A stretch of DNA of 64,000 nucleotides from Theristus sp. LFF4_11. Taxonomy: Eukaryota > Nematoda > Chromadorea > Monhysterida > Xyalidae. The stretch spans positions 1 through 64,000 of the forward strand of contig JASANC010003425.1 of assembly GCA_030248135.1 (NCBI GenBank). Reading direction: 5' to 3'. The translations under genes and the position numbers were made by a program. Shown piece by piece: positions 27,201-42,200 of the stretch (positions are counted from its first letter, which is position 1; every line of letters begins with the position of its first letter). The notes under the pieces were generated by a model that was not told where the DNA came from, did not search any database, and was given only the letters and a program-made list of their open reading frames with translations.

Positions 27201-30200
27201 ATTCACAACAATCTCCTACTATTCGCATCATCCACAAGCATCATTTCCTTGCCTGAAAACCGAACAACAGAAAACTAAAACTCTCCACATTAATCCACAA
27301 TTTCACAATCGCAGAACGGCCAGCTGGTCACTGAAAACGAGCACGTGAAAGTGCTCTCTGACGGCCGTCAGTTGCAGTTGAGCGCCGTCCGCATGGAGGA
27401 AACCGGCACGTACACGTGCATCGCGACCAACGCCGTCGGCGTCGTCGATCTCGATGTCTTCGTTGACGTCATCGGTCAGTGGTTGTTTGTGTGAGAGTGC
27501 GGCATTTTTTGTGAGTTTTTGCTTTTTGCGAGATTTTGGCATTTTTAAGAGTTTTTTTGTAAGATTTTGACATTTTTTTTGTGAGCAGTCAGAATTTTCA
27601 TGAGACTTAGCGTTTTTTTGTGAGATTTAGCATTTTTTGTGACATTTGGTTGCTTTTTTTGAATTACCGTATTTAGAAAAAAAACTTTTTTGAAAATTTA
27701 AAACTTGAAAAATTCGAATAATCAACAGCTGAAAACTGCAGGCTTACCAGTGCTGATGGGTCCCGCATCGGAGTCGGTTGAAGTGGTCGAGTCGAGGGCC
27801 GTTGAGCTCTTGTGCAACGTCACCGGAAGCGGGCACATCGACGTCGACTGGCAGAAGAACGGCGAGGCGCTCGACTCACTGATTGGTCAGGAGAACAACC
27901 GATACATGCAGTTGTCGTCGAGTGTGAGTGTTTCAAAATTTTGATGTGTTGAAAATTAGGTGAAAAGAGAAAAATTCGGAACAGTACTAGGGCAGCTGAA
28001 TCGTGTCTGTGCCCACTAGAGACGGTAAACTTTTTGTATTCAGTGGTTAGCTTTGCGAGAGCAACCAGGTTGGCCTCTTTCTGTTTTTTTTGGAGCAGGA
28101 CTTTTGCATGGACCTCGCCATCAGTCCAAAAAGAGCGAATTTCGATTGCGACTTTGTTCCACCAACTTTTTCTGCAGGAACGCCGTCTGCACATTCTGTC
28201 GGCGCGTGTCGACGACGCCGGCCGGTACACGTGCGTCGGGCAGAACACCGCCGGCACGGTCACGAAGATCTTCGACCTGAAAGTGCTCGGTTAGTGGTGG
28301 GGTTTTGAAAATTGAAAAAAACGCATTTTTTTGGAATTGCTGATTTTATCATGTCTGGCTGCTGCAGTTAGCTGGTCGACTGTTTTACTGTTTTCAAGCG
28401 AGGAATATTTTTAAGATTTCGTTTTTTCTGCCTTCCATTCTGTGTGCAGCCGTGGACCATTGGCTGGTGGGTGGTTGTCTTATTTGATTGTGAAAATGCG
28501 TGAATATTTCGATCCGGATTATGAGAAAGTGTGCTTTTCAGTGCTGCCGTCCATCAACGAGACGACCAGTTCCGAGCCGCTTCAGTCGATCGTCCCGGGC
28601 GTTCAGCTGCGAATCGACTGCAAGGCGAGCGGCAAACCACAGCCGGTGGTCAGTTGGTTGTGTTGTTTTCTTGATTTGTAGCTGACGAAACCATTTAACT
28701 GAAAGCAAATCTGTTTTGAGAAACCAGAAAGTTTGGTGCACGCCTGAATGGGCACTGAGCGTCTCAAGTTGAAAGGTTTGCTGCTTCTGTTTTCGTACTC
28801 GAAAACGTTCCGCTCAGTCAGTCAGCTGATTGCCATGCGCCGCTATATTCTCTGCAGCAAGTCTCGCTCTTGGATTGTGGTTTTGAAATGAATGTCTCCA
28901 TTCATGAAAACAGGTCACCTGGACGAAAGATGGCCAACCGCTGGCGGCTAGCAGCAGCGAGCCGACCGCCGACGTGCGTCTGATGTACGACAATCACACG
29001 GTGTTGATCCGTCGCGCTGATGTTTCACACGCCGGCCGATACACGTGCGCCGCCAGCAATAAAGTCGGCGACGCCACGAAGGATTTCGTCGTGCAGTTCA
29101 GGGGTTGGTGAAATTTCTGCCCCAATTTTTTTGTCTTTTGATAATAAATCGGTCTGCTGGATTTGGTTCGTTTTGAACTGAATTGAAGACATCGATTGTG
29201 AAGATCCATTATTGGCCCTCTGAAGAAGCTCGTCGTCTATTTGGTATTGAAGCTGTGGTTAGGGTCGGGTTTTTGCGAGTTCGATTTTGAACCTGTGTTG
29301 TGTGGGATGTGAAGATGTAAATTAACTAAACTTCAAGTAGCGAGAGAGTGGCGATTTACTGGACTGGAGAACAGCAAAGATTACAGGAAAAAGGATCACA
29401 TTATCCGTAGTTCTGACTTCTGAATTCACTGATTGGTGAACGAACGCCAGTGAACGGCCCTGTGAGCTGGACAGTCGCATGATGTTTTGCACGTTCGTTT
29501 GGTTACAGTCGAGTCAACTACTTTGAAACCTTTTTTTCATGCTTTACAAAACATTCAAGATTACAATTTTCACAAGAAAAAAGGCACTTTTCCATTTCGC
29601 AGCGCCGCCGACCATCGAGCGCGGCCAGGAGTCTCGCGTGGTGCACGTCGGCGACTACGTGATCCTGCGGTGCCACGCAAACGCCGGCGGCAGTGATCTG
29701 ACCGTGAAATGGCTGATCGACGGCACAGAGGCGCCCGACGGACCGTACAGTCCGACCGTACGAGTGAGTGCAGTTCGAAACACGTGTGCTGATTGATTGA
29801 TGGTTTTTTGTATTTGATTTTTTTGTGCTACCGTACGACATATCCATGACAAAATCAATCAAAGTGCGTGTGAAAGTTGGAATCATACGCGCGCGACGGT
29901 GTGGGGTACCAATGTGCGCAACCCTCAAAACCGGTGTGCAGCTAGCCCCAGCCCACAAGATTCTTGGTTCTGGTTTGAATTAAAGAATATTTTTTCTTTT
30001 ATCTGTCCAGATTGACGGCTGGCGCGTGGAAGTGCAGGACGCGCGACTCAGCGACGCCGGCCGGTTCACGTGCATCGCGAGCAACGCGGCCGGTCAGGCG
30101 CAGAAACACTTCGATCTCACTGTTCAGGGTGAGTGGGTTGGACTGGTTGATTGATTGATTGGCTGGTTGGTTTGATTGATTGACGGAGTGAGTAGTAATC

Positions 30201-33200
30201 TATTGATTCATTTGATAGGTTAGTTTGTTTATTGATTGGTCTTCAGAGCCGCCTCGTTTCCTTGACACAACCAATCTGAATCCGTCGATCATCGTTAATA
30301 AGCCGCTGGTGCTTGACTGCTCAGTCACCGGCACTCCGAAGCCGACCGTCACTTGGTCGAAGGTTAGTTTTTATTATTTTTGTTTTTCGGATTTGTGTAG
30401 ATGAATTTTTTTGATAAACGCCTGTTGCACGCTGATTGGTTGTCTGTTGCACTGTTGTAAGTGGTTGGTTTGGCACATATATGTGTTTTTAAGTTTATTT
30501 CGGGAAGCTTTCGTGAGTACATTGTAGACATATGGTTTTGCGCATACATTGTATGTATAATCTGAAAATGGACAGTCTGTAAGATGTGAACCAACTGAAA
30601 ATTGCGCGCGTGGCCAACTTTTTTCAAGTCATGCTCATGAATTTTTTGATAGTCCCATTTTATTCTCTTCTTTTACCATGCGCGCGGACTGGCTGTTCAA
30701 AAAAACTGTAATCCTTGACAAGTTTTGGTATAAAAACCAAGAATCGACTGAGCACAGAGAGAGACCAAAATGTAAAACAAGTGCTGAAAAAAGTTAAATT
30801 GTGTGTTACAAATAAAAACTAAATAATTTAAAACAGGGAATGGTTACGACGCAAAATCGTTAAAATAACACTCAATTTGATGACTTTTAAAGTTTCATTG
30901 TGAAATATGTGAGCCGTAAAATTAAAAAAATATGTCAAAAAACGATGAACAACAACAGCACAACACAGGGTTTCGTGAAAATACACTTATTTTTTAAAAT
31001 AAGTTTGTAAAATTTTTGAATTATATATAGGCACGTGTGTCAATCAAACAACTGTAGGGGTGCGCTTTGTGATTGAGAACTTTACGTTTGCCATCATTCC
31101 TTTTTGCCATATGTTAAATAATTATGAAAAGTAACAAACCGATACTCATCTAGCTCTGTTTGTGTGCTCGAACTCTTTAATCTGATCTGTTCAGGTTTCA
31201 CCAACAAAGCTCAAAATTTTGCAACATTTTTCTTTTTTTGGCAATTTTGCAACGATGACAACGTTTTCGTATTTGCATGTGCGCGTTGGTTCATAAGAGT
31301 GTAAGTGGTGATGGAAAGAAAAACGGACGCAGCAATATGATTGTGACCCAAATGTTTGTAATGTACAAGTGTTCAACAGTGTCATGAAGATGTGCGAATG
31401 ACAACGTCCCGGACATTTGCGGCCGATTGCTCAAGCGCAATACTTGGTATTGTTCGGGCTGCCATAAAACAAGTCATTTCACCGGATCAAACAAAAATGG
31501 CAGTTTGATTTTGAAATCAAAATATTTAGTCAATCAACAAAAATGTTCACGCTAACAAAATCTAAGCGTTTTACATGACAAAAAATGATAAATTTTCCGA
31601 GTGCGATACAAATTTTGATGCAGTAAAAGATATCACATTCAACCGAAAGATGACGCAATGAAACAAATAGTATATAATCGGAGGGTGACTCGTCAAGCCA
31701 AATTCAAACAGCCAATCGGGAACGCACCTTCGTTTACCATGGGTGTCTGATTGGTTGCATTTGAATGTCGGACTGGACATGCTTGTTGGTTGGCTATGTG
31801 TTTTGGAAATTGAAAGCTAGTTTTACACATTTAATCACACACATTGAGAAAAACAGAAGTTTGAGAGTACAAGTAAAAGCAAACGTTAGGTCGACACAAA
31901 GTTTCCTCTATGCAATGGTCATCCGGAAGCAGCAAGTTGGATTCAGTTATTGCATCCAATCAATCACCGACATCATCAATTCAAACAAAAAAACCAATCG
32001 ACTACAGCTATCATCATAATCGAGCAACAATCCTCCACAGTAACCTCAAGAAGTCGCCGATGACACTCGACTGTAGCAGTAGTTCGTCCGGTCCGCCGGA
32101 CAGCAGCAACAGCACGCCGGTTGATATGAGGACGACATTCGAGAGGGTCGCCGTTCGAGCGACGGCGCCGCCGCAGAGGCCGAAGCGATTGCACGTCTTC
32201 ATGCCCATCTTGCACGAGAGACCGACCCGAGCGATCGGGCGTCCCTTGGCGTTCTTGACGGCGCGCTGCTTGAACGCGTTCTCGCAGCGCTTCGACACGT
32301 AATTATAGCAGCACAACTGGCAGCGGTCATCCGAGCGCATGCCGGTGTCCGGATCGAGGTCGGGACAGTCGCAGACGAGACTGTGCTCGCACGGATTACG
32401 GCACTGGTGGTCGACGCAGATCTTCTCCTTTCTGCGGCATGGCAAAAAAGACCGTATGAACATTTAGGAATCGAATGAACGTGAATGTAAACGTGGCGTG
32501 TCTTGAAACGTTGGTGAACGCGCGCCCAGATACGCGGATTGCCGCGAAAATGGAACGCCTAATAGCCTATCATGTACGGGCAGACTACTGAGAGGAGTTC
32601 ACTTCCGATCGCGCTGCCCAGCAGGCCGCAACGGGAGATTAGGTGCGGGTTGATTAAGTCAGAGATGTCGGTAATTTGAAAGAAAGTGGTGCTTAAAGAA
32701 CTGTGCTCCGACATGGTATTGTTGTTCTCTTGAAGGTAAACGTGAAGCATGTCGATTTCAACTCGGAATCGCATTTTGATCTTTGACGCTTTGATGATGT
32801 GGTGATGTTTAGTTGTGTAAGCTGTGTTAAGTCAACTTTTGTCATCATGTTCTTTTCCCACTTTCAGAAATGTACCCACCCAACACTCATTCCGAATGGT
32901 CCTCATCCGTGGTCCCCAACGTTTTTCACGGTTGCAAGAGTTTCATGAGTGAATAGAGCGCAGGAAATACGCTGCGATACACGGAATTGAAAATAATTCA
33001 TTAATCCTCTCTCGTGTTCTTTTGTGTCCCTCACACCGGCGCCGGACTGTCGAGACATGGGCGCGTTTTAGACAATCGTGCGGACGCAATTTCAATAGAC
33101 GCAATTATGCCGGCTATATCAGCTAAATTCTCAGCTATAGATACAATAGCGCTAGCTATTAGAACTGTGTGTGCTTTTGCATTATGTCTGGCTCCGGCTC

Positions 33201-36200
33201 ATGTGTTTTGAGCGCGCTTCGCGGTTGGTGCTAAGTAATAGCAGTATCTGGATAGTTGCTTAGTTTGGCGCCGGGACAACAGTTCTCCTATTGTCACTAT
33301 CGGGTTTTTTGAAATATAGAAAAAATATCGGATTGTCTAGACTTTGACGTTGTCGTTATCAATAATCAAGTTGTTACAGTCATGCGTGATCCTTTTTGGA
33401 AGTTTGAAAAAAACCGACACTCACTCAGTCGAGAAAGTTTTAACGTTATCAGGAAGGGACTTGGTGCTTCACAACACCCGTACGACGCACAATTTGCTAC
33501 TCGGATTATATTTCGAATTCCCAATCCTCAGCAGCCAGAATCGCATGCAGAGAGACAAAAAATAATAATTTTCTCCGATAAAAATCTAATAATTGTCTAA
33601 CCAACCGTGTACAATAAGCTCCCTCTCATCCTGGAACAACCTCCCTGCGCAGTAATACAGTACCATCCGTTCAAATGCGTCAATGTTGCTATCAATCAAG
33701 CTTTTTGCTACAGTGCGTGTCCCTCTCGTCCGCACCTGTCCGGCGCATTAGCATCCTCACAATGAATAATAATTGATTAGCTGCGAATGTTATCTATTGA
33801 GTGTGCGCATTAACGCTACTGCTGCTGTACATACATATTTTTGCGGTTATTTTTGTCGTCGCGTTTGTCTCTGGATTGTTTGTGGAATGTTTTGCTTTGG
33901 AATGCTGCATATGGTAGTCCGAGTGATGGATTGGAATTTTGAATTGACAAACGAACCATGGTACGACCACACAAAGAAAACTAGGGTGTCCAATCTCCGC
34001 ATTGTCAGAAATAAAAAACCTAATATAATAAAAAAACCGACAAAACATCATAGTCCTCATGCAGAACAAAAACCGAGAACCAAAAACACACACACTAACT
34101 TTGCGTCGCAATACTCGCCCTCGTTCTTGCCGTAGCAGATCGTATTTGAGCATTTCTTGTTGTAGCACAGTCGATCGTTGTCCTTGTCGTCGCACGGCAG
34201 TCCGTCCCAGTCGTAGTTCTCGCAGCGTTTACAACTGTCGCGTTGCCAGCGTTCACCGTTCGGCCGCAGGATCGTTCGCTCGTGCGCCGGTCGACATTCG
34301 CGCGAACTGTCGCCGCAACAGAGATAGCAGTAGTTGTCGTCCTCGATCGGACACTCGCAGCGTTTCAGTTGGCGCTTCTCGCACGCGCTCACGCAGCTGC
34401 TGTTTCGGCAGATCTGCACGCACACACACACAATGCGGAGAGGCAACGAAATCTGGGGTACAACTGAGCAACCTGGCTGCCTGACTGTGTTTCCTTGCTT
34501 TGATTCGGAGAACTAATCAGGCTTTCTTTCAAAAGGCGTAGTCTTGGAGTCTTCCAAAAGTTGAATCTTAGTGCTGAGCTGAGACCAACTGAACAAGTAG
34601 GTCCAGACCGTTTGCCTACTAGTGTTTGATAAACGACGGAAGAACAACCAAAAGGATGAAAATTGATGGTGGTTGCCGTGGTGGTGGTGATGAATTATTC
34701 GCGGTGAATACGGTAATAATGCTGTGGTGAAACTGTGCCGAATTTCGAAACGGTCGGCTTCGGCGGCATGATTAAAGCCAGCGCAAAGTCTCTCAATCAT
34801 CTCGCAATCTCTGAAGTAACTGAAAAAATTCCAAACTTTTCCATGCGGAAAGTCGCAGATCTTGTCCTCGTTCTCCTTCGGCTTGCAGTCGTGCACTTGT
34901 TCGGCGTAGGAGGTGGCCGACTGCGCAGCCAACAGCAGCACGGACAGCGCGCACAAGACGATCGGTGCTAGTCGCCGTGGTCGCATCACGGCCTCGACGT
35001 TGCGTTGGGTTGCTCGCGGTTTCCGACGGCGGTGGCGGTAGCGGCCGCAGCCATCTGCGGCCGATGATGATGATTGCGGCGTGTTTTGGTCACTTCGCTT
35101 GCTGACGACGACGACCCGATAGCGGACCGTGCACGGTTGACTGTCAGTGGAGGAGCGCGAATCAGTGGCTCGAGTTGAAAGTGGTGGTTGCACTGTGGTG
35201 AGAGTAATGATTGACGGCTGTTTCGACGGACGGTCTGGCCGGTAGTAGGACGACGACGCCGCGGCGGTAGTTTCGATTCGGTCTTCTTGGAATGCGGATG
35301 TTGATCGGTCTGTTGTTGAATTGATGTTATTAGCATTTCTAGCTGCGCTTGGTCGCCGACCCCGTGCACTGTGGATGGTCGACAGTTCGTATCGTCTGCA
35401 AGGAAAATAGGTTTTTTTGGAAAAGTTCAACTGCGACTAATAATTAACAGTCAGATGTGCGAAAAGCGAAAAACAGAAAAAAACGGCATTGTTTTAGGGA
35501 AAAATGCGGTGCTACAGTGTGCGTATGACAGAAAAACGACCGTTCTAGAAAAAAATAATTGGAAATTGATGACGAAACATGACAGCAGGAGTAAAGGAAT
35601 TGCAACTATAGAAGAGACATACCGTGTATGAGCACTTAATGACGATTCAGACGCTGTTTCATTGGTAGATAAAAGTCGATGATCAGCAGTAAAATCAGAG
35701 ACTTGTGATTGCATGCTTTTTTTACTGATCAAAATTTGCAGCTCATAAGTCAAGTAATTACCCTGGAAACAGAAGTTTCAGGAATTTAGATACTAATTTT
35801 GTATAACACGTCATATTAACTGAATATGAAGAAAATCATGGCCATTAAAAGTTTTTAAAATAATGGGGGAAGATTTGTCGAAGTATGGATATGAAGTTCC
35901 GTAAATTTTTTCCATGAATGCGTCTTTACGGTCAATTCGCGCAAAGTTACGCGATCCCATACAAGCATGAACGATCGATTCTGACAAAAGTTATACTGTT
36001 GCTCAATAAGTCTTGTCAATTATTTATAATTTCTTCTGTCGGTTTTTGTTGGTCATGTTGTTCAACCAGAGGAGCAGCGGCCGAAGAAGCAAGGTTGAAA
36101 TAACACCGCAATGAATGTTTATTATTTCTACGGTCGCTGTTTTTATAATATGCCTGAGTATACGAGCGTAGATATAAGCCTATTAAAATTGATAGCTTTT

Positions 36201-39200
36201 GGCTTTCGTCTCGGCACACGGCAAGGTCCACTGTTGCATTCATTCTCATGATCAAAACGAGAATTTCTGATATTATATTGCTGCAGTTGATGCGGTCGCG
36301 CTGCCTCGTCAAGCTTTGATAGTCGATCGGGTAGGCGGCATATACGAGAAATAATTATTTATTGCAATAGCTTGTGTGTGTATCCGGCTGTCATCGCGTT
36401 CGTACACGTACGTTGAATGTAGCTTGAGCGACGAAGAAGAAAAAATTGCGGCATGTCGACCTGTGAGGCCTCTCAGAAACCGTTGAAGCTTTCATTAAAA
36501 CGGCTCGATGTCGCACCACCTTTGCAATGCATAAGTATATTGAAAACAACACGTGGGGGCAGGCAGGTCGCTAGATGTTACTCGCTCAAGTTCTCCTTCT
36601 ACTTGTTAAGGACCGTGTCGGAAAATGAATTGAAGAGGACGAAGAAAAAAGAAAGCGTGACTATGTACATGTCTGTATGTACATGTCCATGAAGCTGGCA
36701 ACACGATGTGTATTGTGCCTGTAAAGTCACACATGTACACACAGCCGAAACAGCAACACGAAAGCAAGCTTCAGTTTGTTGTTGTTTCGGCAGTGTTGTC
36801 TCATACATACGTACAATGCACACTTGTCGACACACACGGCTTCTTTTGCTTCGGCATATCAGCTATTCGTTCATGCGGTATTAGGTACATGTTTCGTTGT
36901 CGAATTGTTGCAGCAGGCTAAGTTGCCCTTGAGAAGTTGTACTGACAAGCTTTTACTGTGCGTTCTGTTATCGTTATAGAAACGCTGTAAATTTCAAAAT
37001 TTCAAAGTTCTTCATGACCTTGAAACATTTTGAAAACAAACAAAGTCAAAACAAAAAAACGCAACCTGCAGATAAAAACTTCAGCAGACGGGTCTCACAA
37101 CGTATAGCCCATATTAACAAATCGACAACGAAATTTTAAGCGAAAGGTAGATGCTCCAGTTGGTCAATGTGCTGTGTCCGTTAAAATTGTAGATAATAGG
37201 TTTCGTCCATTCCTTTCTTCTTCTTCTTCTTCTTTTTGTTAAATGCCTTGTTGAATATACGATGGCAATTATATCTATTGCTGATAGTCGTGTCGTTTTC
37301 TTTCCGCCAGTATCTCTTCGTCTTTTTTCTTCAATTTCTTCTATAGATAGTTACATACGCTTGTACTGTATGTTTATTCGGCATTTCATGTGTGCAGCAT
37401 GTGCATGCATATTGACATGTTGGTGGGCGTTTTATGTTTGAATTACTACTGGTTGTTGTTTTTTTTCAATTTTCAAAAAGGATGGAGGTGCATTTGAGAT
37501 GGCGGTGCTGAAATTGTTTTGTTGGTTAAAAATAATGAGTATTTTGAATGTATTTCCGCTGTTTTTAATTTGTTTTGATGATTAGACTTGCTCGCTGCAC
37601 GTGGCTGCATTTGTATTAGACTCACTGATTCCATGAGTTTAAGCAGCCAATCAGCGTGTTTAGGTGTATGTGTATTTGAGATTTTTGAAAGCCATGAACG
37701 TCGCAGCAAAAATGGGAGTTTTTATCAAAATTGGGTTGTGGTGACTCATGTTTCCCCGCTACCTGTATGTCTCATGTTGTTGTGCCTAAAATAACACAAG
37801 GGCAGAAACGCCTTAAGCAAGAAATTTCATATGTGGGTCGGGTCTACAAACTCAAGACTTCAAACAGCACACAACACACTGTCCAACCAGCAGTAAGGTG
37901 GAAAATAAAGACAGCACAAGCGAAATTAAACAACGTGGTCCAGGTGTAGCCTGAATGGAAAACGAGACAAAATAAAGAACTCTGTATGCTAGAGTGAATC
38001 AGTCTGTGGGAATTGAAAGGGCTGCTTTAATTTTTCTCATTCAGACTGAGCGGGTACCGAAAATGGGAAATACTCAAAAAACGTTGCGGTTTTCACACAC
38101 ACAAACATGTGCCGTGGATAAACACAATAATCATGCAAACCAAGCTTGAATATAATGAGTACCTTTACATTCCCGCAATTCTGCCATGCATAAGCTTTAC
38201 GTTTGTACATGTATGTCGGCCCATTTTTATCTGCGCGTTTTACGCCTATATTCCAAACTACAATTGCTACCTTGGTTACTGGGGTACGAACGCAACGGTT
38301 CTTCCTACAGGGTTGGTACTGCACAGGAATTCGGGATGTATAGTTTTTGAATAAGGCTTTGAAACTGAAGTGACTGGCTTATGAATTGCAGATACCTTTT
38401 GCAATGCCAAAGGCATGTACTGTAGCTGAAGTGACAGTTCTAGTTTGATTTTTTCCGAAACCTTCCACAAATGTAATGATGCAGTGTATGACTTCACGAA
38501 CACCCTGTTGAAAGAATTCATCAACAGTCGTACCTTTTGAAAAGGGCGCGCTAATGCGCTATAATTCCATAGGTGCGTTAATTCATAGCTGCACTATATT
38601 TGTGGTTTTCGGAAAAATGAGTAAAACAAGGATATATGAAACTGGCCGATTAAAAATCGAATTTTTTTCAGAAAGAAACTTTTATTAGCATTGTTGCTTT
38701 TCGAACTCAGACATTCGGACCATTGAAGTACCATTTTGAGTCTACTGCAGAAAATTCAAAAATTCTGGTGGTGGAAAATTTAGTGTTGGTTGAAAGAATC
38801 AAATTTATGAACCAGAAACCAAAGTGCAACTGAACGGGAGAACACTAATTTAACACACGAGCAGACATCCTGTTATGGTTTTTATATGCTTCAGTTCATT
38901 AGTTTCTCAGGTTTTATGCAGCTTATGTTTCGCTTCGACTCTCATAGAGAATAAAAATTCAACATAAAAACTCGTAGTGTTGATTCGTTGCAACGATCTA
39001 AGTCTCATTTGAAAAAAGTATCGGTTTCGGGATTGGGATATATCGCACGTGAGAAGTTTATGCAAAAGTGAAACATTCCTACGTTGACTATAAACACTTG
39101 AAACATCAGTCTAAAAACTTGATTTCCAGTTGAAAAACAAAACAGAAAAAGCCTTTTGAAAACGAGCCACTCTGTTCTTGCAAGACTTACAGTTCAACAT

Positions 39201-42200
39201 CAGCCGAATTCATTGCCAACACCACCATGATACAGTTCGGTGTTTTCTTTTGCTTTCTGTATAATGAATAATATAGGGACTTTTGCCGTTGGACTTTTTT
39301 CCATCCATCCATTTGCGGGTATGCATGCATGCGGGTAATGGGTTTCGTCGTTTTTTCTTCTTTCTGGAGTCGGAGCTGTTCGAATTATTCACGAGCTTTT
39401 TTCTGTTTTTCGGTTGGTTGCCTTTGAGGGCTCCATATCTTCCAGTTCTTCTTGCTTTTGTGTTTCCTTTTTCTTCCATGTTTTTTTCCTTCTGCTGTTC
39501 TTTCAACGGTGCAATTACGGTGAAGATCCTTTTTCGATTGCAAAAAAGCGCATGTGTGAGAGACCACACAGGTGGTGAAAGGCCCGATTAAACGTTAGGA
39601 AACGGAAAAAATAATTCAAAAACGAGAACAGCAGTTCCGATACTTGTTTTTGGCTTTGTCAAAATTAAAGGAATTAGAGTTTTCTAGTCTAACAAAAAAT
39701 ACAGAACTAAAAACAGAATGAGAACAGCGAATATGTATCTATCGAGCTGCAGAAAACACTGAAAAATGAACAGGTGGTGCTGAAGAAATGATTCGACCCA
39801 ACGCATTTGAATGGAATAGTGTTATGCAATTTAGGGAATTTCAATAATGGAATGATCTGAACAATATTCGTAATATTTATAAAAAAACGCATTGTCTAGT
39901 TGAATCATGTCTCACAACTGAAAACTGCCTTAGTTCTAAAAACATACCATACCAACCTTCCACATTTTTTGTTCAGTTTTTTTCAGGTTCATAAAATACA
40001 TTGTATAACAAGCTGCGCGTGCAGAGCACTGGCTTGTTTGCGGGTTGGGGCTCGGGTATTTTGCCGATGAACATAGAGCTAATTGTCAAGGGATGTTTCC
40101 CACTCCCTAAACGTAGCCTCTGACTAGATTCATGCCATTGACTTTGCGAGAAATTGTAGCAAAAATGCTATTCGGTTCTACATTTCTTCAGATTCAATAT
40201 TATTTTACCATGATGACTAGTAAAAGTGGTTGCGCAGGGTAGCTTTTTTACCATTCAAACTAGCATGTTCGCTGCAGCCTGCAACCACTCTTGCGCTTGT
40301 TTTCTTCCCACAGACAAGCCGAACATATATTCTATTTAGCTGGTTGTTCGACATTTTATATTTATTTGCCCCTTTTTGCGGTTGAATGCACATGCTTGGT
40401 TTGCTTATAAACCAGATACATAGAGAGACAGAGTGAACCTACAGGATTTATGCAATTATGTACACGGTTGGTATCTGAGAAGCCATTCTGACGCTTAACA
40501 CGATTTGGTTCAATTTTTCGCAACACAAGCGATTTTTTACAGATTTGTCTGTTACTGAAAAATATGTAACAAGGCACGCATCTGAGTTGGAGGCGGCGGT
40601 GTTCTCAATATTATTCCGAAGCGCATTATCACACGCTTTGTTAACAATTTCATTTTGTGATATGCCCCGTTTGCCTTTGGGCGAGCGCTGGCTTAGTGCA
40701 AGTGACACTGAGGAACAAGTACTGCTGACCGCTTTTGATGCAATTTTGGCGACAGTTTTTCTGAGGAACGAACAGATTTATACATACATGTGCATAGATG
40801 TATGTATATACATGTACTTACGAACTTTCATATGCAGAATAAAATGAATATATAAGTAAGAATAAAGGTGAAAGTAAGAATCACGGGACCAAAATAAAAG
40901 ATCTTAATTGATTTCGAAAGTGTGCGAACTGGCCTTATAAAACGGAAACGACCATTTCAGACGTGTCGTCTGATCGGGCGTTTCGCACTTGCCGTATAAG
41001 CGTTAATGAGACAAATAAATGTGTATCTGCAGAAATACATGTGCACGCGACTAAACGTGGAGATGAAATTTTAGGGCATAGTCAGTTTCAATTTTTAAGC
41101 CTTGCTTCCACGACATACAACTGCGGAAAGCTCCGAGAACCAAAAGCGAAATAGTGCATGTAGCCGTCACATGTACAGGGGATGAGCAATAAAATGCCTC
41201 CAACGTGGTCCAAATGTTACTGAACTGTTGTTTGGGATAAAAAAATGATCAACTGAAAAATAGAAGATTGTCAGAATTTTATGACCAACGTCAACATTTC
41301 ACCCATTTCAAACATTCGTAGGTTCAGTAGAATTTCGTTTTTTATAACCCAATGAAGGTAGTCAAAGATATCTTTGTTCTTTTTTTATCAGTCACCCTGT
41401 GTGCATTGCGTGCCAATGACCAACGAAACGAGCGAACTTATACGGAGCATGTCGTGCATCGTAAAAGTTTGCTGACGCAAAAAGCATCACTTTAAAAGGC
41501 AAGAAGTCACAATTTTCTGATGTCTAAATTTTATTGATAATACAAATTACAAATTTGGAAAAAATTGATTTGAATTTAAGAATAGCGAATCAATAAACCA
41601 GACTGAGCCTGGATTTCAAACTTTCTTTCAGCTTCAGGATCTTGACACATATACAATGTATAACAATTGCGCAGGAAGGAACGCTAGAACCTTTTTGCTA
41701 ATAATGCGTGACATACGACAAAACGGCGCGGCTTTATGCGGTTGGCGAACGTTGCAGTCAGTCTCAAGTATGACAATTTTTCAAGAAAATGAACAAAAAA
41801 GGCAACTCTAGTGCACGCTAGGGCGGGGCAATTTATATTTCTTATGGAACAAAAAAGTACGTGCCTTGGTTTTGGAATCGACTGCTGTTTTGTGGTTCAA
41901 AGAACACACATTCATGGTGAGAAGAGAACTCCACCTGTGTCGCATTAGTTCGGTGGCAATTCTAATGGAAAAAACATTTACTAAAACCGCCACGAACACT
42001 AACAATAGAAGCAGATAAAATTGTTTGCCTTTGACGCGTTCAGTTTGGTTCGTCTACTCTAAAGTTACATGTCAAACAAAAAGTTTTGGCTTTGCTGAAA
42101 AGTTCAAGAGATGCATGTACATTGTACCTAGTAAGAGTTTTGTTGCGCTCATCGGTTCTTTTGCTTTGACCAAACTGCGTAGTAAATTTTACGCATGCTT

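Noticed and set aside
34987..35430. Minus-strand ORF extending about 148 codons upstream of the ADAM17-like start
   Set aside because: The Ser/Thr/Arg-rich sequence has no family features, and the signal peptide beginning at the internal ATG (34986) is a much better start. Probably 5' UTR.
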